Shown here piece by piece: positions 1-8,866 of a DNA stretch of 42,501 nt. Origin of the DNA: an uncultured Granulicatella sp. Its GTDB lineage: Bacteria > Bacillota > Bacilli > Lactobacillales > Aerococcaceae. Position 1 is the first letter of the stretch, and the number at the start of each line of letters is the position of its first letter. The translations under genes and the position numbers were made by a program. The stretch is from contig CAKPVL010000009.1 of the NCBI GenBank assembly GCA_934193545.1, positions 1 to 42,501 on the forward strand. The letters run 5' to 3'. The notes beneath the pieces were generated by a model. It made no database searches. It saw only the letters and a program-made list of their open reading frames with translations, and was not told where the DNA came from.

Positions 1-1575
1 TATATTGCTGCTGTTTCAACAAAATCAGACTTAGAACGTACAGAGCTTTCTAAAGAAAAAACAGGGGTATTCACTGGTGCATATGCGATTAACCCAGTAA
101 ACGGTAAAGAAATTCCAATCTGGATTGCAGACTATGTATTAAGTACTTATGGTACAGGTGCGATTATGGCTGTTCCAGCTCACGATGAACGCGACTACGA
201 ATTCGCTAAAGTCTTTGGATTAGACATCATTCCAGTCATCGAAGGCGGAAACGTCGAAGAAGAAGCATACACTGGTGACGGTGTGCATATTCATTCAGAT
301 TTCCTAGATGGATTGAATAAAGCGGATGCGATTGCAAAAATGAATGAATGGTTAGAAGAACATGGCGTAGGTGCAGCTAAAGTAAGCTATCGTCTACGCG
401 ACTGGTTGTTCTCACGCCAACGTTATTGGGGTGAACCAATTCCAGTTATCCATTGGGAAGACGGTACTATGACAACTGTTCCTGAATCAGAATTGCCATT
501 AGTATTACCAAAAACAGATAAAATTCGTCCTAGTGGTACAGGTGAATCACCACTGGCTGCAATTGAAGACTGGCTTTATGTCACAGACCCTGTAACAGGT
601 AAGAAGGGTCGTCGTGAAACAAATACAATGCCACAATGGGCAGGAAGCTCATGGTACTTTGTACGTTATGTTGATCCCCATAACAAAGAAAGACTTGCAG
701 ATCCTGAGAAAGTAAAACAATGGTTACCAGTTGATTTATATATTGGTGGTGCAGAGCATGCCGTTCTTCACTTACTATATGCTCGTTTCTGGTATAAAGT
801 GTTATACGATTTAGGCGTTGTTCCAAACAAAGAACCATTCCAAAAATTATTTAATCAAGGAATGATTCTTGGTGAAGGTAACGAGAAAATGTCTAAATCA
901 AAAGGGAATGTTGTAAACCCTGACGATGTTGTTCGCGAATATGGTGCTGATACATTACGTGTTTATGAAATGTTCATGGGACCACTTGACGCATCGATTG
1001 GTTGGAGTGAAAAAGGACTTGAGGGTAGCCGTAAGTTCTTAGACCGCTTCTGGAGATTGATGATTGACGACAATGGTAAGATGCGTGACCGTATCACAAA
1101 ACTAAATGATGGTAAATTGGATAAAGTGTACCATCAAACAGTGAAGAAAGTGACAGAAGACTACGAAGAGTTGCATTTCAATACTGCAATCTCTCAAATG
1201 ATGATTTTCGTTAACGAAGCTTATAAAGTAGACGCATTGCCATTCGATTACATGAAAGGTCTTGTACAATTGATTGCGCCATTAGCACCACATATGGCTG
1301 AAGAAATCTGGAGTAAATTCGGATTTACAGAATCAATTAGCTACGAACCATGGCCAACTTACGATGAATCTAAATTAGTGGAAGACGAAGTTGAAGTGAT
1401 TTTCCAAGTCAATGGAAAAATTAAAGCACGCGTAATGGTTCCTACAAATGCAGACGCTGCAGCTCTTGAAGCACTTGCAAAAGAGCATGATTCAGTGAAA
1501 TCTGCCATCGAAGGAAAAACAATCCGCAAAGTGATTGCTGTTCCAGGACGTTTAGTAAACATCGTTGCGAACTAA
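1..1575 (+). CDS. leuS: Leucyl-tRNA synthetase, 3' part (5' end outside window)
   Basis: Class I aminoacyl-tRNA synthetase that charges tRNA-Leu in the cytoplasm. The reading frame is open from base 1, so the gene enters the window already running; 524 codons are present of roughly 800 in the family. What remains starts inside the CP1 editing domain (the VPAHDERD motif of that domain is at about bases 172–195). It continues through the catalytic core with the KMSKS signature (bases 886–900), the anticodon-binding helical domain and the C-terminal domain, which ends in VNIVAN. The N-terminal HIGH motif lies outside the window. A cysteine desulfurase gene follows 22 bases after the stop. Identity is secure; only the true start is unknown. 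Confidence 0.97.
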   Translation, partial: YIAAVSTKSDLERTELSKEKTGVFTGAYAINPVNGKEIPIWIADYVLSTYGTGAIMAVPAHDERDYEFAKVFGLDIIPVIEGGNVEEEAYTGDGVHIHSDFLDGLNKADAIAKMNEWLEEHGVGAAKVSYRLRDWLFSRQRYWGEPIPVIHWEDGTMTTVPESELPLVLPKTDKIRPSGTGESPLAAIEDWLYVTDPVTGKKGRRETNTMPQWAGSSWYFVRYVDPHNKERLADPEKVKQWLPVDLYIGGAEHAVLHLLYARFWYKVLYDLGVVPNKEPFQKLFNQGMILGEGNEKMSKSKGNVVNPDDVVREYGADTLRVYEMFMGPLDASIGWSEKGLEGSRKFLDRFWRLMIDDNGKMRDRITKLNDGKLDKVYHQTVKKVTEDYEELHFNTAISQMMIFVNEAYKVDALPFDYMKGLVQLIAPLAPHMAEEIWSKFGFTESISYEPWPTYDESKLVEDEVEVIFQVNGKIKARVMVPTNADAAALEALAKEHDSVKSAIEGKTIRKVIAVPGRLVNIVAN

Positions 1576-1597
1576 TGGAATTTGAAAGGATAGTAGA

Positions 1598-2722
1598 ATG
1601 ATTTATTTTGATAATGGCGCAACAACGAAAATTTATGATGATGCATTAACGAGCTATGTTCAAGTTAGCCAAAAGTTCTTCGGAAATCCATCGAGCTTAC
1701 ACCAATTAGGAGTCGATGCCTTTCAAGTGTTGACCAAAGCTAGAGCACAAGTAGCTAGTTTATTATCAGTTCAACCTGAAGAGATTTTCTTCACCTCAGG
1801 CGGAACTGAATCGAATAACTGGGCGATTAAAGGAACAGCTCTAGAAAAATCTGTATTTGGGAAGCATATCATTACAACAAAGATTGAACATCCTTCAGTC
1901 ATTCAAACGTGTAAGCAATTAGAACGCTTTGGGTTTGAAGTAACGTACTTAGATGTCGATTCTAATGGGATTGTAAATGTAGACCAATTAAAAGAGAGCC
2001 TTCGTAAAGATACGATTCTAGTAAGTGTGATGGCTGTCAATAATGAAGTCGGAGCAGTTCAACCGATTGCTGAAATTGCTAAAGTACTTGAGGAATACCC
2101 ATCGATTCATTTTCATGTGGACGCTGTTCAGGCAGTGGAACGCGCAAGTCAGCTCCTTGCCATTGGACGTATTGACTTATTGAGCCTTTCTGCGCATAAA
2201 TTCCATGGACCAAGAGGCGTTGGGATTATGTATAAGAAATTTGGACGAAAGATTCAAGCGCTCTTAACAGGTGGTGGACAAGAAAAAGGGGAACGTAGTA
2301 CAACGGAAAACCTTCCAGGAATTGTAGCTACAACAAAAGCTCTTCGAATGGCTTTAGAAGAAAAGTCTGTTACGGGGGAACTTCGTAGCCAACTATGGAA
2401 AGAACTTGCAACAAAACCTGAAATCCGCATCTTCTCGCCGGAAGATGGAGCGTCTCATGTATTATGCTTTGCCATTAAAGGCGTTCGTGGAGAAGTCGTT
2501 GTTCATGCTTTTGAAAATCATGGCATTTATATTTCTACGACTTCTGCTTGTTCAAGTAAAAAAGCAGATTCATCTAGTACGCTTTACGCGATGGATGTGC
2601 CAACTGAATGGGCGACAGGAGCTGTTCGTGTAAGCTTCTCAAACGACAATACAAAAGAAGAAGTAGAACAGTTTATAAAGGTTCTGCATCAGTTAATGAA
2701 ACAATTTTCGTTTTTAAAATAA
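1598..2722 (+). CDS. nifZ: Cysteine desulfurase partnered with ThiI
   Basis: PLP-dependent enzyme that takes sulfur from cysteine and holds it as a persulfide for transfer. Fold-type I aminotransferase, 374 residues. The PLP lysine is K201 in the [10 protein letters not shown] motif. The catalytic cysteine is C318, in the mobile loop [14 protein letters not shown]; the short loop is typical of IscS/NifS-like rather than SufS enzymes. ATG follows GAAAGGA at a good distance. It lies 13 bases before thiI, the arrangement known in Bacillus subtilis, where NifZ is the dedicated sulfur donor for ThiI in 4-thiouridine synthesis. That role is inferred here from adjacency. The symbol iscS is also used for such genes. 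Confidence 0.92.
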   Translation: MIYFDNGATTKIYDDALTSYVQVSQKFFGNPSSLHQLGVDAFQVLTKARAQVASLLSVQPEEIFFTSGGTESNNWAIKGTALEKSVFGKHIITTKIEHPSVIQTCKQLERFGFEVTYLDVDSNGIVNVDQLKESLRKDTILVSVMAVNNEVGAVQPIAEIAKVLEEYPSIHFHVDAVQAVERASQLLAIGRIDLLSLSAHKFHGPRGVGIMYKKFGRKIQALLTGGGQEKGERSTTENLPGIVATTKALRMALEEKSVTGELRSQLWKELATKPEIRIFSPEDGASHVLCFAIKGVRGEVVVHAFENHGIYISTTSACSSKKADSSSTLYAMDVPTEWATGAVRVSFSNDNTKEEVEQFIKVLHQLMKQFSFLK

Positions 2723-2735
2723 AAGGAGGAAATCG

Positions 2736-3953
2736 TTGAAAACTAGAATTTTGATTCGCTATGGTGAACTTTCTACAAAGGGTAGAAACAAAAAAATGTT
2801 CACTCAAAAATTAGCGTCAAATATAAAAAAAGCCTTAGTAGATTTTCCTCAGGTAAAGGTGATTCCTGATTATGACTTTATGTATTTAGATTTACATGAA
2901 GCGCCTGAAGAAGCTGTTATCGAAAAGGTAAAACCAATTTTTGGGATTCAATCTATTTCGCCAGTATATATTGTTGAAAAAGATATGGAAGTGGCTAAAA
3001 AAGTTGTTCTCGACTTATTAAGCCAAGAGGACCTTGAAGGAAAAACATTTAAGATTATGACAAGACGCTCGGATCATACATTCGAGATGGATACGAATCA
3101 AATCAACTTGTTTTTAGGGGATGCTGTTCTTGAAGCATTTCCAGACATCAAGGTTCAATTAAAACAACCAGATATTACAGTTCGTATCGATGTACGCCGT
3201 GAACACTTAATGGTGAGTCTTAAGACAATCCAAGGAGCAGGAGGACTTCCTGTTGGTACAAGTGGTCGCGTGATGCTTATGCTATCAGGTGGGATTGATT
3301 CGCCAGTAGCAGGATATCTTGCGATGAAACGTGGGATGGAAATCCAATGCGTTCATTTTGCAAGCCCACCGTATACGAGCCCTCAAGCGCTAGAGAAAAC
3401 AAAACTCTTAGCAGCTAAAATTGCTCGTTTTGGAGGAAGTATTCAATTTTTAACGGTACCTTTTTCAAGAATTCAAGAGGAAATCAAAAAGAGTGTACCA
3501 GAAGCATACTTAATGACAATTATGCGTCGTTTTATGCTTCGTATCACGGATCAACTTAGAGAAAATGCACGTGCTCTCGCGATTGCCAATGGGGAATCAG
3601 TGGGGCAAGTGGCTTCTCAAACATTAGATAGCATGGTGGCGATTAATGATGTCACAAATACACCAATTATTCGTCCAGTAGCTACAATGGATAAACTCGA
3701 TATTATTAAAGTTGCAGAAGAAATTGATACATTCGAGTTATCGATTCAACCGTTTGAGGATTGTTGTACGGTATTTGCACCACCAAGTCCTAAGACAAAA
3801 CCAAAACTCGAAAAAGCTCGTCAATATGAAGCACGTCTTGATGTAGAAGGGTTAATTAAAGAGGCTGTAGAGGGGACAGTGATTGAAGAAATTACTGCAA
3901 ACTATACAACTCCAGTAGAAACAGCAAGTCAAGAGATTGACGATTTATTTTAA
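2736..3953 (+). CDS. thiI: tRNA 4-thiouridine synthetase ThiI
   Basis: Adenylates U8 of tRNA and inserts sulfur to give 4-thiouridine; in some bacteria it also feeds thiamine thiazole synthesis. 405 residues: an N-terminal ferredoxin-like and THUMP region (about 1–170), then a PP-loop ATP pyrophosphatase domain whose P-loop reads [15 protein letters not shown] (about 177–191). No rhodanese domain follows, as usual in Firmicutes. The cysteines in the FEDCCTVF stretch near residue 345 could take part in sulfur transfer. The start is a TTG codon, chosen because an excellent AAAGGAGG sits 6 bases upstream and the protein then begins with the family's [16 protein letters not shown]. It is probably co-transcribed with the desulfurase upstream. 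Confidence 0.96.
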   Translation: MKTRILIRYGELSTKGRNKKMFTQKLASNIKKALVDFPQVKVIPDYDFMYLDLHEAPEEAVIEKVKPIFGIQSISPVYIVEKDMEVAKKVVLDLLSQEDLEGKTFKIMTRRSDHTFEMDTNQINLFLGDAVLEAFPDIKVQLKQPDITVRIDVRREHLMVSLKTIQGAGGLPVGTSGRVMLMLSGGIDSPVAGYLAMKRGMEIQCVHFASPPYTSPQALEKTKLLAAKIARFGGSIQFLTVPFSRIQEEIKKSVPEAYLMTIMRRFMLRITDQLRENARALAIANGESVGQVASQTLDSMVAINDVTNTPIIRPVATMDKLDIIKVAEEIDTFELSIQPFEDCCTVFAPPSPKTKPKLEKARQYEARLDVEGLIKEAVEGTVIEEITANYTTPVETASQEIDDLF

Positions 3954-3962
3954 GATAAAAAG

Positions 3963-3999
3963 AAGCGATGCTATTCCGTTTGGAGTAGCATCGCTTTTT
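3963..3999. terminator. Bidirectional terminator between thiI and the amidase
   Basis: A 15-bp stem (arms 3963–3977 and 3982–3996, one G·U pair) closed by a GTTT loop. It has a T run on the + strand (3995–3999) and a matching A run (T run on the minus strand) just upstream, so it can serve both convergent genes. Confidence 0.9.
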
Positions 4000-4005
4000 G
4001 TTGTT

Positions 4006-5421
4006 TTATTGGAAGTATTCTTTAAGCGCATTTGCAATACTTTTGGCGATATTTTGTTGATATTCTTCAGAAGAAATCACTTTGTTATCGCCTTGGTTGT
4101 TTAAGTATCCAAGCTCTAAAAGAATGGATGGTCGAGCATTATCACGTAGAACCATGAAGTTTTGGAATCTGCTTCCTTGATTCTTCAATGGAAGGTTTCG
4201 AGATAAGTATTTATTCACTGTCTGACTTAAGCTTTCACTCTTATCACTGTAGTAGTAAGCTGTTGTTCCGCTTGCGCTATCATCTTCAGACGAGTCGAAG
4301 TGAATACTAATAAATGCATTTGCATTATTTTTATTACTAATTTCAGCACGTTCAGCAAGTGAAACAGAAGTGTCGCTTGTTCTAGTTAAGATAACTTTTG
4401 CTCCCATTGCTTCGAGTTCTTTCTTCACAAGTAGAGCAGTTGTTAATGTATGGTCTGCTTCGTGTTTTTCACTGAAGTTTACAACAGCACCAGGATCTTC
4501 ACCACCGTGCCCTGGATCGATGACAATTGTTGCATTCTTAATCCCTTGAGGAATCGTTTCATCCGTTTCGATTCCAGCAAAGTTTGTAGTCACAAGCCAG
4601 TAAGGAATATATCCGTATTTTCCATTACCAACAGATACTTTATAAAAATCGCCTTCGCGGTCTTCATACACAAATTGTGTTCCTTTATCTACCGTACCGA
4701 TTAATTCGGAAGTGACGTTGGAAGCTGAGTAAATAGGTGTTTCTTTTAGTTTAGTAACAAACATCTTGTTAGAGTCAATTGTTGTTGGAAGACCAGCTTG
4801 TTTGTTGAGAATTTCTTGAATCAATTCAATCGCGTAGTTTGTAGAGTCGCTATCCACATAACCTTCTTTATCAAAGTAACGAACTTTTAAGACTTTATCG
4901 TTCAATTCTTCAATGAGGTAGAAGAGTTCACCATTAGGAATTGTTAAGAGAACTTTCGAATTTTCATCCTGTGTTTCGCGTAATTTCAATCCACCAGAAG
5001 CATATCCTTTCATCATCGTAGTAAGAAGGATATCTTTATCCTCGATATAGGCTACTTGATCGTCATATTGAACTTGAATCCAACCGTTGTCGAGTTTATG
5101 CAAGGCCAGCAAGTATTGGTTTTTCGTAATTTCACCAACTGGAATGCCTTTAGCATCCATCGTATGGTATACCTTTAACGCCTTATCGCTTGTATTGACT
5201 GCGAATTCTACAATTCTATTTTTAACCACTGTAGATGTTTGAGTAGCCGTATTGCCACTATTCGTATCCGTATTTGCTTGGTGCGTATTTGCTTGCGGTT
5301 TTATTGTTGAACTTTCACTTACTAATGGATATGCGATGATCCACAGAAGTAGAAGAGAAACAAGAAAGCCCAGCAGTTGCTGTATATTTTTCTTCTTAAA
5401 GAATTTCAGTAATGAATCCAT
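4006..5421 (-). CDS. N-acetylmuramoyl-L-alanine amidase with SH3b repeats, membrane-anchored
   Basis: Peptidoglycan hydrolase that cuts between muramic acid and the stem peptide. 471 residues. A short basic cytoplasmic segment (KKKN) precedes one hydrophobic helix at about 16–33 with no obvious signal peptidase site, so it is probably a membrane anchor. A polar Thr/Asn/Gln-rich linker (about 36–66) and SH3b-like modules (about 68–280) follow. The C-terminal Amidase_3 domain (about 295–470) carries the zinc ligands and catalytic glutamate: His in DPGHGG, Glu in SEKHEAD, His in SIHFDS, and Glu in LLELGYL. ATG is preceded by AAAGGAG. It stands alone on the minus strand between convergent thiI and divergent nfo. 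It resembles LytC/CwlM-type enzymes; the exact role, such as cell separation, is not deducible. Confidence 0.92.
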   Translation of the reverse strand: MDSLLKFFKKKNIQQLLGFLVSLLLLWIIAYPLVSESSTIKPQANTHQANTDTNSGNTATQTSTVVKNRIVEFAVNTSDKALKVYHTMDAKGIPVGEITKNQYLLALHKLDNGWIQVQYDDQVAYIEDKDILLTTMMKGYASGGLKLRETQDENSKVLLTIPNGELFYLIEELNDKVLKVRYFDKEGYVDSDSTNYAIELIQEILNKQAGLPTTIDSNKMFVTKLKETPIYSASNVTSELIGTVDKGTQFVYEDREGDFYKVSVGNGKYGYIPYWLVTTNFAGIETDETIPQGIKNATIVIDPGHGGEDPGAVVNFSEKHEADHTLTTALLVKKELEAMGAKVILTRTSDTSVSLAERAEISNKNNANAFISIHFDSSEDDSASGTTAYYYSDKSESLSQTVNKYLSRNLPLKNQGSRFQNFMVLRDNARPSILLELGYLNNQGDNKVISSEEYQQNIAKSIANALKEYFQ

Positions 5422-5454
5422 AAGGGCTCCTTTTTATTTGTATATTTCTTCCTT

Positions 5455-5483
5455 ATTATACCAATAAAAGCGCTATTTGTGTA
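5455..5483 (-). promoter_or_regulatory. Probable promoter of the amidase gene
   Basis: Read on the minus strand: a consensus −10 TATAAT (5455–5460), a 17-base spacer and a −35-like TACACA (5478–5483; four of six bases match). It sits about 35 bases upstream of the amidase ATG. Confidence 0.6.
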
Positions 5484-5501
5484 TAAAAAATAGCTTACAG
5501 C

Positions 5502-5531
5502 TTGATTGCAGAAGAATTATTTTAGTAAAAT
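5502..5531 (+). promoter_or_regulatory. Probable promoter of nfo–zur
   Basis: TTGATT (5502–5507), an 18-base spacer and TAAAAT (5526–5531), about 35 bases before the nfo start. It lies back to back with the amidase promoter. Confidence 0.5.
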
Positions 5532-5564
5532 AATAGAGAATAATGAAATATTTGGAGGATGATT

Positions 5565-6467
5565 ATGTTAATTGGGTCTCACGTTTCGATGAGCGGAAAA
5601 GAAATGCTCTTGAATTCAGCAAAGGAAGCAGCAAGTTATAACGCAAATGTCATGATGGTTTATACAGGTGCTCCGCAAAACACAAGAAGAAAACCAATTG
5701 AAGAGTTAAATGTTGAAGCTGGGAAACAGTACATGAAAGAGCATGGCATTGAAGAAGTTGTCGTTCATGCGCCGTATATTATTAACTTAGCCAACACGAC
5801 TAAAGAAGGTTATATTGATTTTGCTATCGAATTTTTAAAAGAAGAATTGAAGCGTGCAGAAGCAGTAGGGGCTACTCAAGTTGTTCTTCATCCTGGTTCT
5901 CATGTGGGTGCCGGTGTGGATGTTGGTTTAAACCAAATTATTTACGGATTAAATCAAGTGTTAACGAAAGACCAAAAAGTCCAAATCGCATTAGAAACAA
6001 TGGCCGGAAAAGGAACAGAGCTAGCTCGTACCTTTGAAGAATTAGCACGTATTATCGATGGGGTTACTTATAATGAACATTTATCTGTAACGTTTGATAC
6101 TTGCCACGTTCACGATGCAGGGTATGATATTAAACATGATTTATCAGGAGTATTAACTCATTTTGATAAAACAGTTGGCCTTGACCGTATTAAAGTCCTT
6201 CACGTAAATGATTCGAAAAATCCTGTTGGGGCTCATAAAGACAGACATGAGAACTTCGGATTTGGAGAAATTGGTTTCGACGCTTTGATGAACGTTATTA
6301 ATGTACCAGAATTCAAAAACCTTCCAAAAATTCTTGAAACACCTTGGATTAAAGTGGAAGATAAAGTTCAAATTGCGCCATACAAAAAAGAAATTGAAAT
6401 GATTCGTTCTGGAAAATTTGATCCAAACTGGGTTGAAGAGTTATTAAAACAAGAAAGAGGGAAGTAA
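5565..6467 (+). CDS. nfo: Endonuclease IV (AP endonuclease)
   Basis: Cuts DNA 5' of abasic sites in base-excision repair; a tri-zinc TIM-barrel enzyme. 300 residues. It opens with [12 protein letters not shown] as in the family. Metal-ligand motifs are visible: [54 protein letters not shown] and ILETPW. Two in-frame ATGs occur; the first (5559) overlaps the GGAGG at 5554–5558, so the second (5565) is preferred, with 6-base spacing. zur begins one base after its stop. The nfo–zur neighbourhood resembles Bacillus yqfS–zur. Confidence 0.96.
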   Translation: MLIGSHVSMSGKEMLLNSAKEAASYNANVMMVYTGAPQNTRRKPIEELNVEAGKQYMKEHGIEEVVVHAPYIINLANTTKEGYIDFAIEFLKEELKRAEAVGATQVVLHPGSHVGAGVDVGLNQIIYGLNQVLTKDQKVQIALETMAGKGTELARTFEELARIIDGVTYNEHLSVTFDTCHVHDAGYDIKHDLSGVLTHFDKTVGLDRIKVLHVNDSKNPVGAHKDRHENFGFGEIGFDALMNVINVPEFKNLPKILETPWIKVEDKVQIAPYKKEIEMIRSGKFDPNWVEELLKQERGK

Positions 6468-6468
6468 T

Positions 6469-6963
6469 ATGCATTCACACGATCATTGCTGTGGTCACGA
6501 CCACTCAGGTCATAAAGAAAATCATCATCATGACCATTCACATAATCATGTAGAAGAAGCGTTAGAAATCTTAAAAGAAGCGGGTTATAAACATACGAAT
6601 AAACGCCAACGACTTGTTGAGATTTTAAATGATGCAAACCGTTACTTGTCAGCAAAGCAAGTGCAAGAATTGATTGCGCCTGAATTCCCACAATTAAGTT
6701 ATGATACGATTTATCGTAATTTATATACTTTTGTACAATTGAATATTTTAGAAGAGACAGAGTTGAACGGAGAAAAACTATTTAGATTCCGTTGCCAAGC
6801 TCATGGCCATCATCATCATTTCATTTGCGAAAAATGTGGTAGCACAAGAGAGATTGATATGTGCCCAATGGATTTCTTTAAAGATCAATTAGAAGGATGC
6901 GAAATTCATTCACATCGTTTTGAAATTTTTGGTCTTTGCGAAAAGTGCGCGGCAAAAGCGTAA
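6469..6963 (+). CDS. zur: Fur-family regulator, Zur type, with His-rich N-terminal extension
   Basis: Metal-sensing repressor, most likely of zinc uptake genes. 164 residues, longer than the about 145 of Bacillus Zur. The winged helix covers about residues 28–105, with recognition helix near QLSYDTIYRNLYTF. A dimerization domain follows, with two structural-zinc CxxC pairs (CEKCGS and CEKCAAK) and a sensor-like AHGHHHHF segment. The extra N-terminus is striking: the first 27 residues hold 12 His and 2 Cys. No alternative ATG, GTG or TTG lies at the end of this stretch, and AGAGGG precedes the ATG, so the extension appears to be translated. Zur rather than Fur or PerR is inferred from the nfo neighbourhood and the His content. 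Confidence 0.85.
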   Translation: MHSHDHCCGHDHSGHKENHHHDHSHNHVEEALEILKEAGYKHTNKRQRLVEILNDANRYLSAKQVQELIAPEFPQLSYDTIYRNLYTFVQLNILEETELNGEKLFRFRCQAHGHHHHFICEKCGSTREIDMCPMDFFKDQLEGCEIHSHRFEIFGLCEKCAAKA

Positions 6964-7008
6964 TTTAAGGGTTTCCTAAAAAAGTTAAAAGAACCTTAGT
7001 AAAGTTGA

Positions 7009-7037
7009 TTGACATTTTATGGAACCTTTCCTATAAT
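7009..7037 (+). promoter_or_regulatory. Consensus promoter of rpsU
   Basis: Perfect TTGACA (7009–7014), a 17-base spacer and perfect TATAAT (7032–7037). The start of transcription would fall near 7044, giving a leader of about 75 bases before rpsU. Confidence 0.9.
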
Positions 7038-7120
7038 AAAAAAAGGACATTTCGTTTGTTTGGTTATTCTATTCAAAAGAAAACAGTTACTTTTTATTGC
7101 TCGGAGGGAGGGAATAGGAT

Positions 7121-7294
7121 ATGTCAAAAACAGTTGTTCGTAAAAACGAATCACTTGATGATGCTCTTCGTCGCTTCAAACGTACTGTTTCTAAAACCGG
7201 AACTTTACAAGAGGCTCGCAAACGTGAGTTTTATGAAAAACCAAGTGTAAGACGTAAGAAAAAATCAGAGGCAGCTCGTAAACGCAAGTTCTAG
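7121..7294 (+). CDS. rpsU: 30S ribosomal protein S21
   Basis: Small, very basic ribosomal protein of the 30S platform, near the anti-Shine–Dalgarno end of 16S rRNA. 57 residues, starting [20 protein letters not shown] and ending in the lysine/arginine-rich tail AARKRKF, the normal length and sequence for the family. A strong GGAGGGAGG lies upstream of the ATG. It is followed by an intrinsic terminator and then yqeY, as in Bacillus. A longer open frame at 7005–7250 overlaps in another phase and is not a gene. Confidence 0.97.
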   Translation: MSKTVVRKNESLDDALRRFKRTVSKTGTLQEARKREFYEKPSVRRKKKSEAARKRKF

Positions 7295-7322
7295 TCAACT
7301 CTGTGTATCATAGACTATGTCA

Positions 7323-7352
7323 GGCTGGGGCTATTAGTCCCAGTCTTTTTTT
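7323..7352 (+). terminator. Terminator after rpsU
   Basis: A 9-bp stem with two G·U pairs (7323–7331 with 7337–7345), loop TATTA, followed by seven T. It lies upstream of the yqeY start, so an open-frame extension of yqeY through it is not a coding region. Leakage could still feed yqeY. Confidence 0.8.
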
Positions 7353-7389
7353 ATCAATCAAACGAAATCACAAGAATGGAGAGATTATA

Positions 7390-7836
7390 ATGTCATTAAA
7401 AGAAACAATTAATAACGATATCAAAACAGCGATGAAAGCTAAGGATAAAGAAACATTAGCTGTATTACGTATGATTAAAACAGCGATTCAAGCTGCTGAA
7501 ATTGACAAAAAATCAGATTTAACACCTGAAGAAGAATTAACAATTTTATCACGCGAAGCAAAACAACGTCGTGATTCTATTGTTGAATTCGAAAAAGCAG
7601 AACGCCAAGAATTAGTTGAAAAAACACAAGGCGAGTTAGCGATTGTTGAGAAATACTTACCAGCGCAACTTTCATTAGAAGAAGTGCAAGCGAAAATTGC
7701 TGAAATCGCTGAACAAGTTGGAGCAACAACACAAAAAGAATTTGGTAAATTAATGGGTGCCGTAATGCAAGCTCTTAAAGGTCAAGCAGACGGTAATGTT
7801 ATTAAAGAACAAGTAAAAGCACACTTAAATAAATAA
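7390..7836 (+). CDS. yqeY: GatB/YqeY domain protein
   Basis: Stand-alone relative of the tRNA-binding tail of the GatB subunit of Asp/Glu-tRNA amidotransferase; its precise function is not established. 148 residues, same length as Bacillus YqeY, highly charged and almost entirely helical (MSLKETINNDIKTAMKAKDK to VKAHLNK). I chose the ATG at 7390, which has GGAGAG upstream. A farther in-frame ATG at 7303 would place the rpsU terminator inside the gene. It sits between rpsU and phoH as in many Firmicutes. Confidence 0.93.
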   Translation: MSLKETINNDIKTAMKAKDKETLAVLRMIKTAIQAAEIDKKSDLTPEEELTILSREAKQRRDSIVEFEKAERQELVEKTQGELAIVEKYLPAQLSLEEVQAKIAEIAEQVGATTQKEFGKLMGAVMQALKGQADGNVIKEQVKAHLNK

Positions 7837-7858
7837 GTGTGGATTGGAGGATAACTGA

Positions 7859-8866
7859 TTGGAAAATGAAACCGTAAAAGCAAGTGTTGAATTAAGCGAT
7901 AATCCTCAATTAATTCAATTATTTGGTTCTCAAGATCAGAATATTCGTTTTATTGAAGAGTCATTTCAAGTACAGATTACCCATCGTGGAGAACAACTCT
8001 TTATTACGGGTGAAGAAGAAGCTGTTTCGCAAGTCAAAGAACTGCTTAATCAGCTTCAAGACTTAATTGCACGTGGAATCTCGATTTCTAAAACAGACAT
8101 CATTACAGCTGTGAAGATGGCCAAACGTGGTACTCTGGATTTCTTCATGAATTTATATAATGAGGAAATTGGACGTACATTTGCTGGAAAAGCGATTCGT
8201 GCAAAAACGTATGGTCAACAACAATACATTCATGCGATCAAGAAAACGGATGTGGTATTTGGTATTGGGCCTGCCGGAACTGGTAAAACGTTCGTAGCCG
8301 TAGTGATGGCTGTTCAAGCGTTGAAAAAAGGCGAAGTGAAGAAAATTATCTTGACTCGTCCAGCCGTTGAAGCCGGTGAAAATCTAGGGTTCTTACCAGG
8401 GGACTTAAAAGAAAAAGTGGATCCATATTTACGTCCGTTATACGATGCTTTATATACCGTATACGGTATGGAACATACGAATCGTCTCCTTGAACGAGGA
8501 GTTATTGAAGTTGCGCCGCTAGCGTATATGCGTGGGCGTACATTAGAAGATTCATTTATTATTCTAGATGAAGCTCAAAATACTACAAGAGCGCAAATGA
8601 AGATGTTTTTAACACGTCTAGGTTTTGGGTCGAAAATGATTGTCAATGGAGACAAATCACAAATTGACTTACCAAAAGGACATCAAGCCAGTGGTCTTTT
8701 GGATGCAGAACGTAAACTTAAGGGAATCAATGGCATTGCCTTTGTAGAATTTGATGCAGGAGACGTTGTACGTCATCCGATCGTATCCGAAATTATTAAT
8801 GCCTACTCAGCTTCTAATAGTACTGAGAAGGAACGAGGTGAAGAAAGTGAGACAAAAGCTCCGTAA
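7859..8866 (+). CDS. phoH: PhoH-like ATPase
   Basis: Cytoplasmic P-loop ATPase of the PhoH family, linked to RNA metabolism but with no settled biochemical role in Firmicutes. 335 residues: an N-terminal KH-like region (about 1–80), then the ATPase core with Walker A GPAGTGKT at residues 137–144 and Walker B FIILDEAQNTT near 238. Translation starts at TTG with GGAGG 8 bases upstream. Its last 20 bases overlap the start of pgpH, suggesting translational coupling; phoH–pgpH–ybeY is a conserved cluster. Confidence 0.93.
   Translation: MENETVKASVELSDNPQLIQLFGSQDQNIRFIEESFQVQITHRGEQLFITGEEEAVSQVKELLNQLQDLIARGISISKTDIITAVKMAKRGTLDFFMNLYNEEIGRTFAGKAIRAKTYGQQQYIHAIKKTDVVFGIGPAGTGKTFVAVVMAVQALKKGEVKKIILTRPAVEAGENLGFLPGDLKEKVDPYLRPLYDALYTVYGMEHTNRLLERGVIEVAPLAYMRGRTLEDSFIILDEAQNTTRAQMKMFLTRLGFGSKMIVNGDKSQIDLPKGHQASGLLDAERKLKGINGIAFVEFDAGDVVRHPIVSEIINAYSASNSTEKERGEESETKAP

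Noticed and set aside
581..838. Minus-strand open frame inside leuS, and similar antisense frames in pgpH, glyQ, glyS, obg, tgt and adhE
   Set aside because: No ribosome sites, unlike codon use, and fully covered by well-identified genes on the other strand.
6964..6997. Hairpin AAGG/CCTT after zur as a terminator
   Set aside because: The stem has a bulge, a long A-rich loop and no T run.
7005..7250. An 81-codon open frame over the rpsU region
   Set aside because: It begins in the promoter and runs in the wrong phase over rpsU (7121–7294), which has a perfect S21 sequence and ribosome site.
7303..7389. N-terminal extension of yqeY
   Set aside because: It would encode the rpsU terminator hairpin and has no ribosome site; the ATG at 7390 gives the normal 148-residue family length.
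8751..8846. Longer start for pgpH inside phoH
   Set aside because: The added residues are phoH codons read in another phase; GAGGTG before the GTG at 8847 supports the shorter form.
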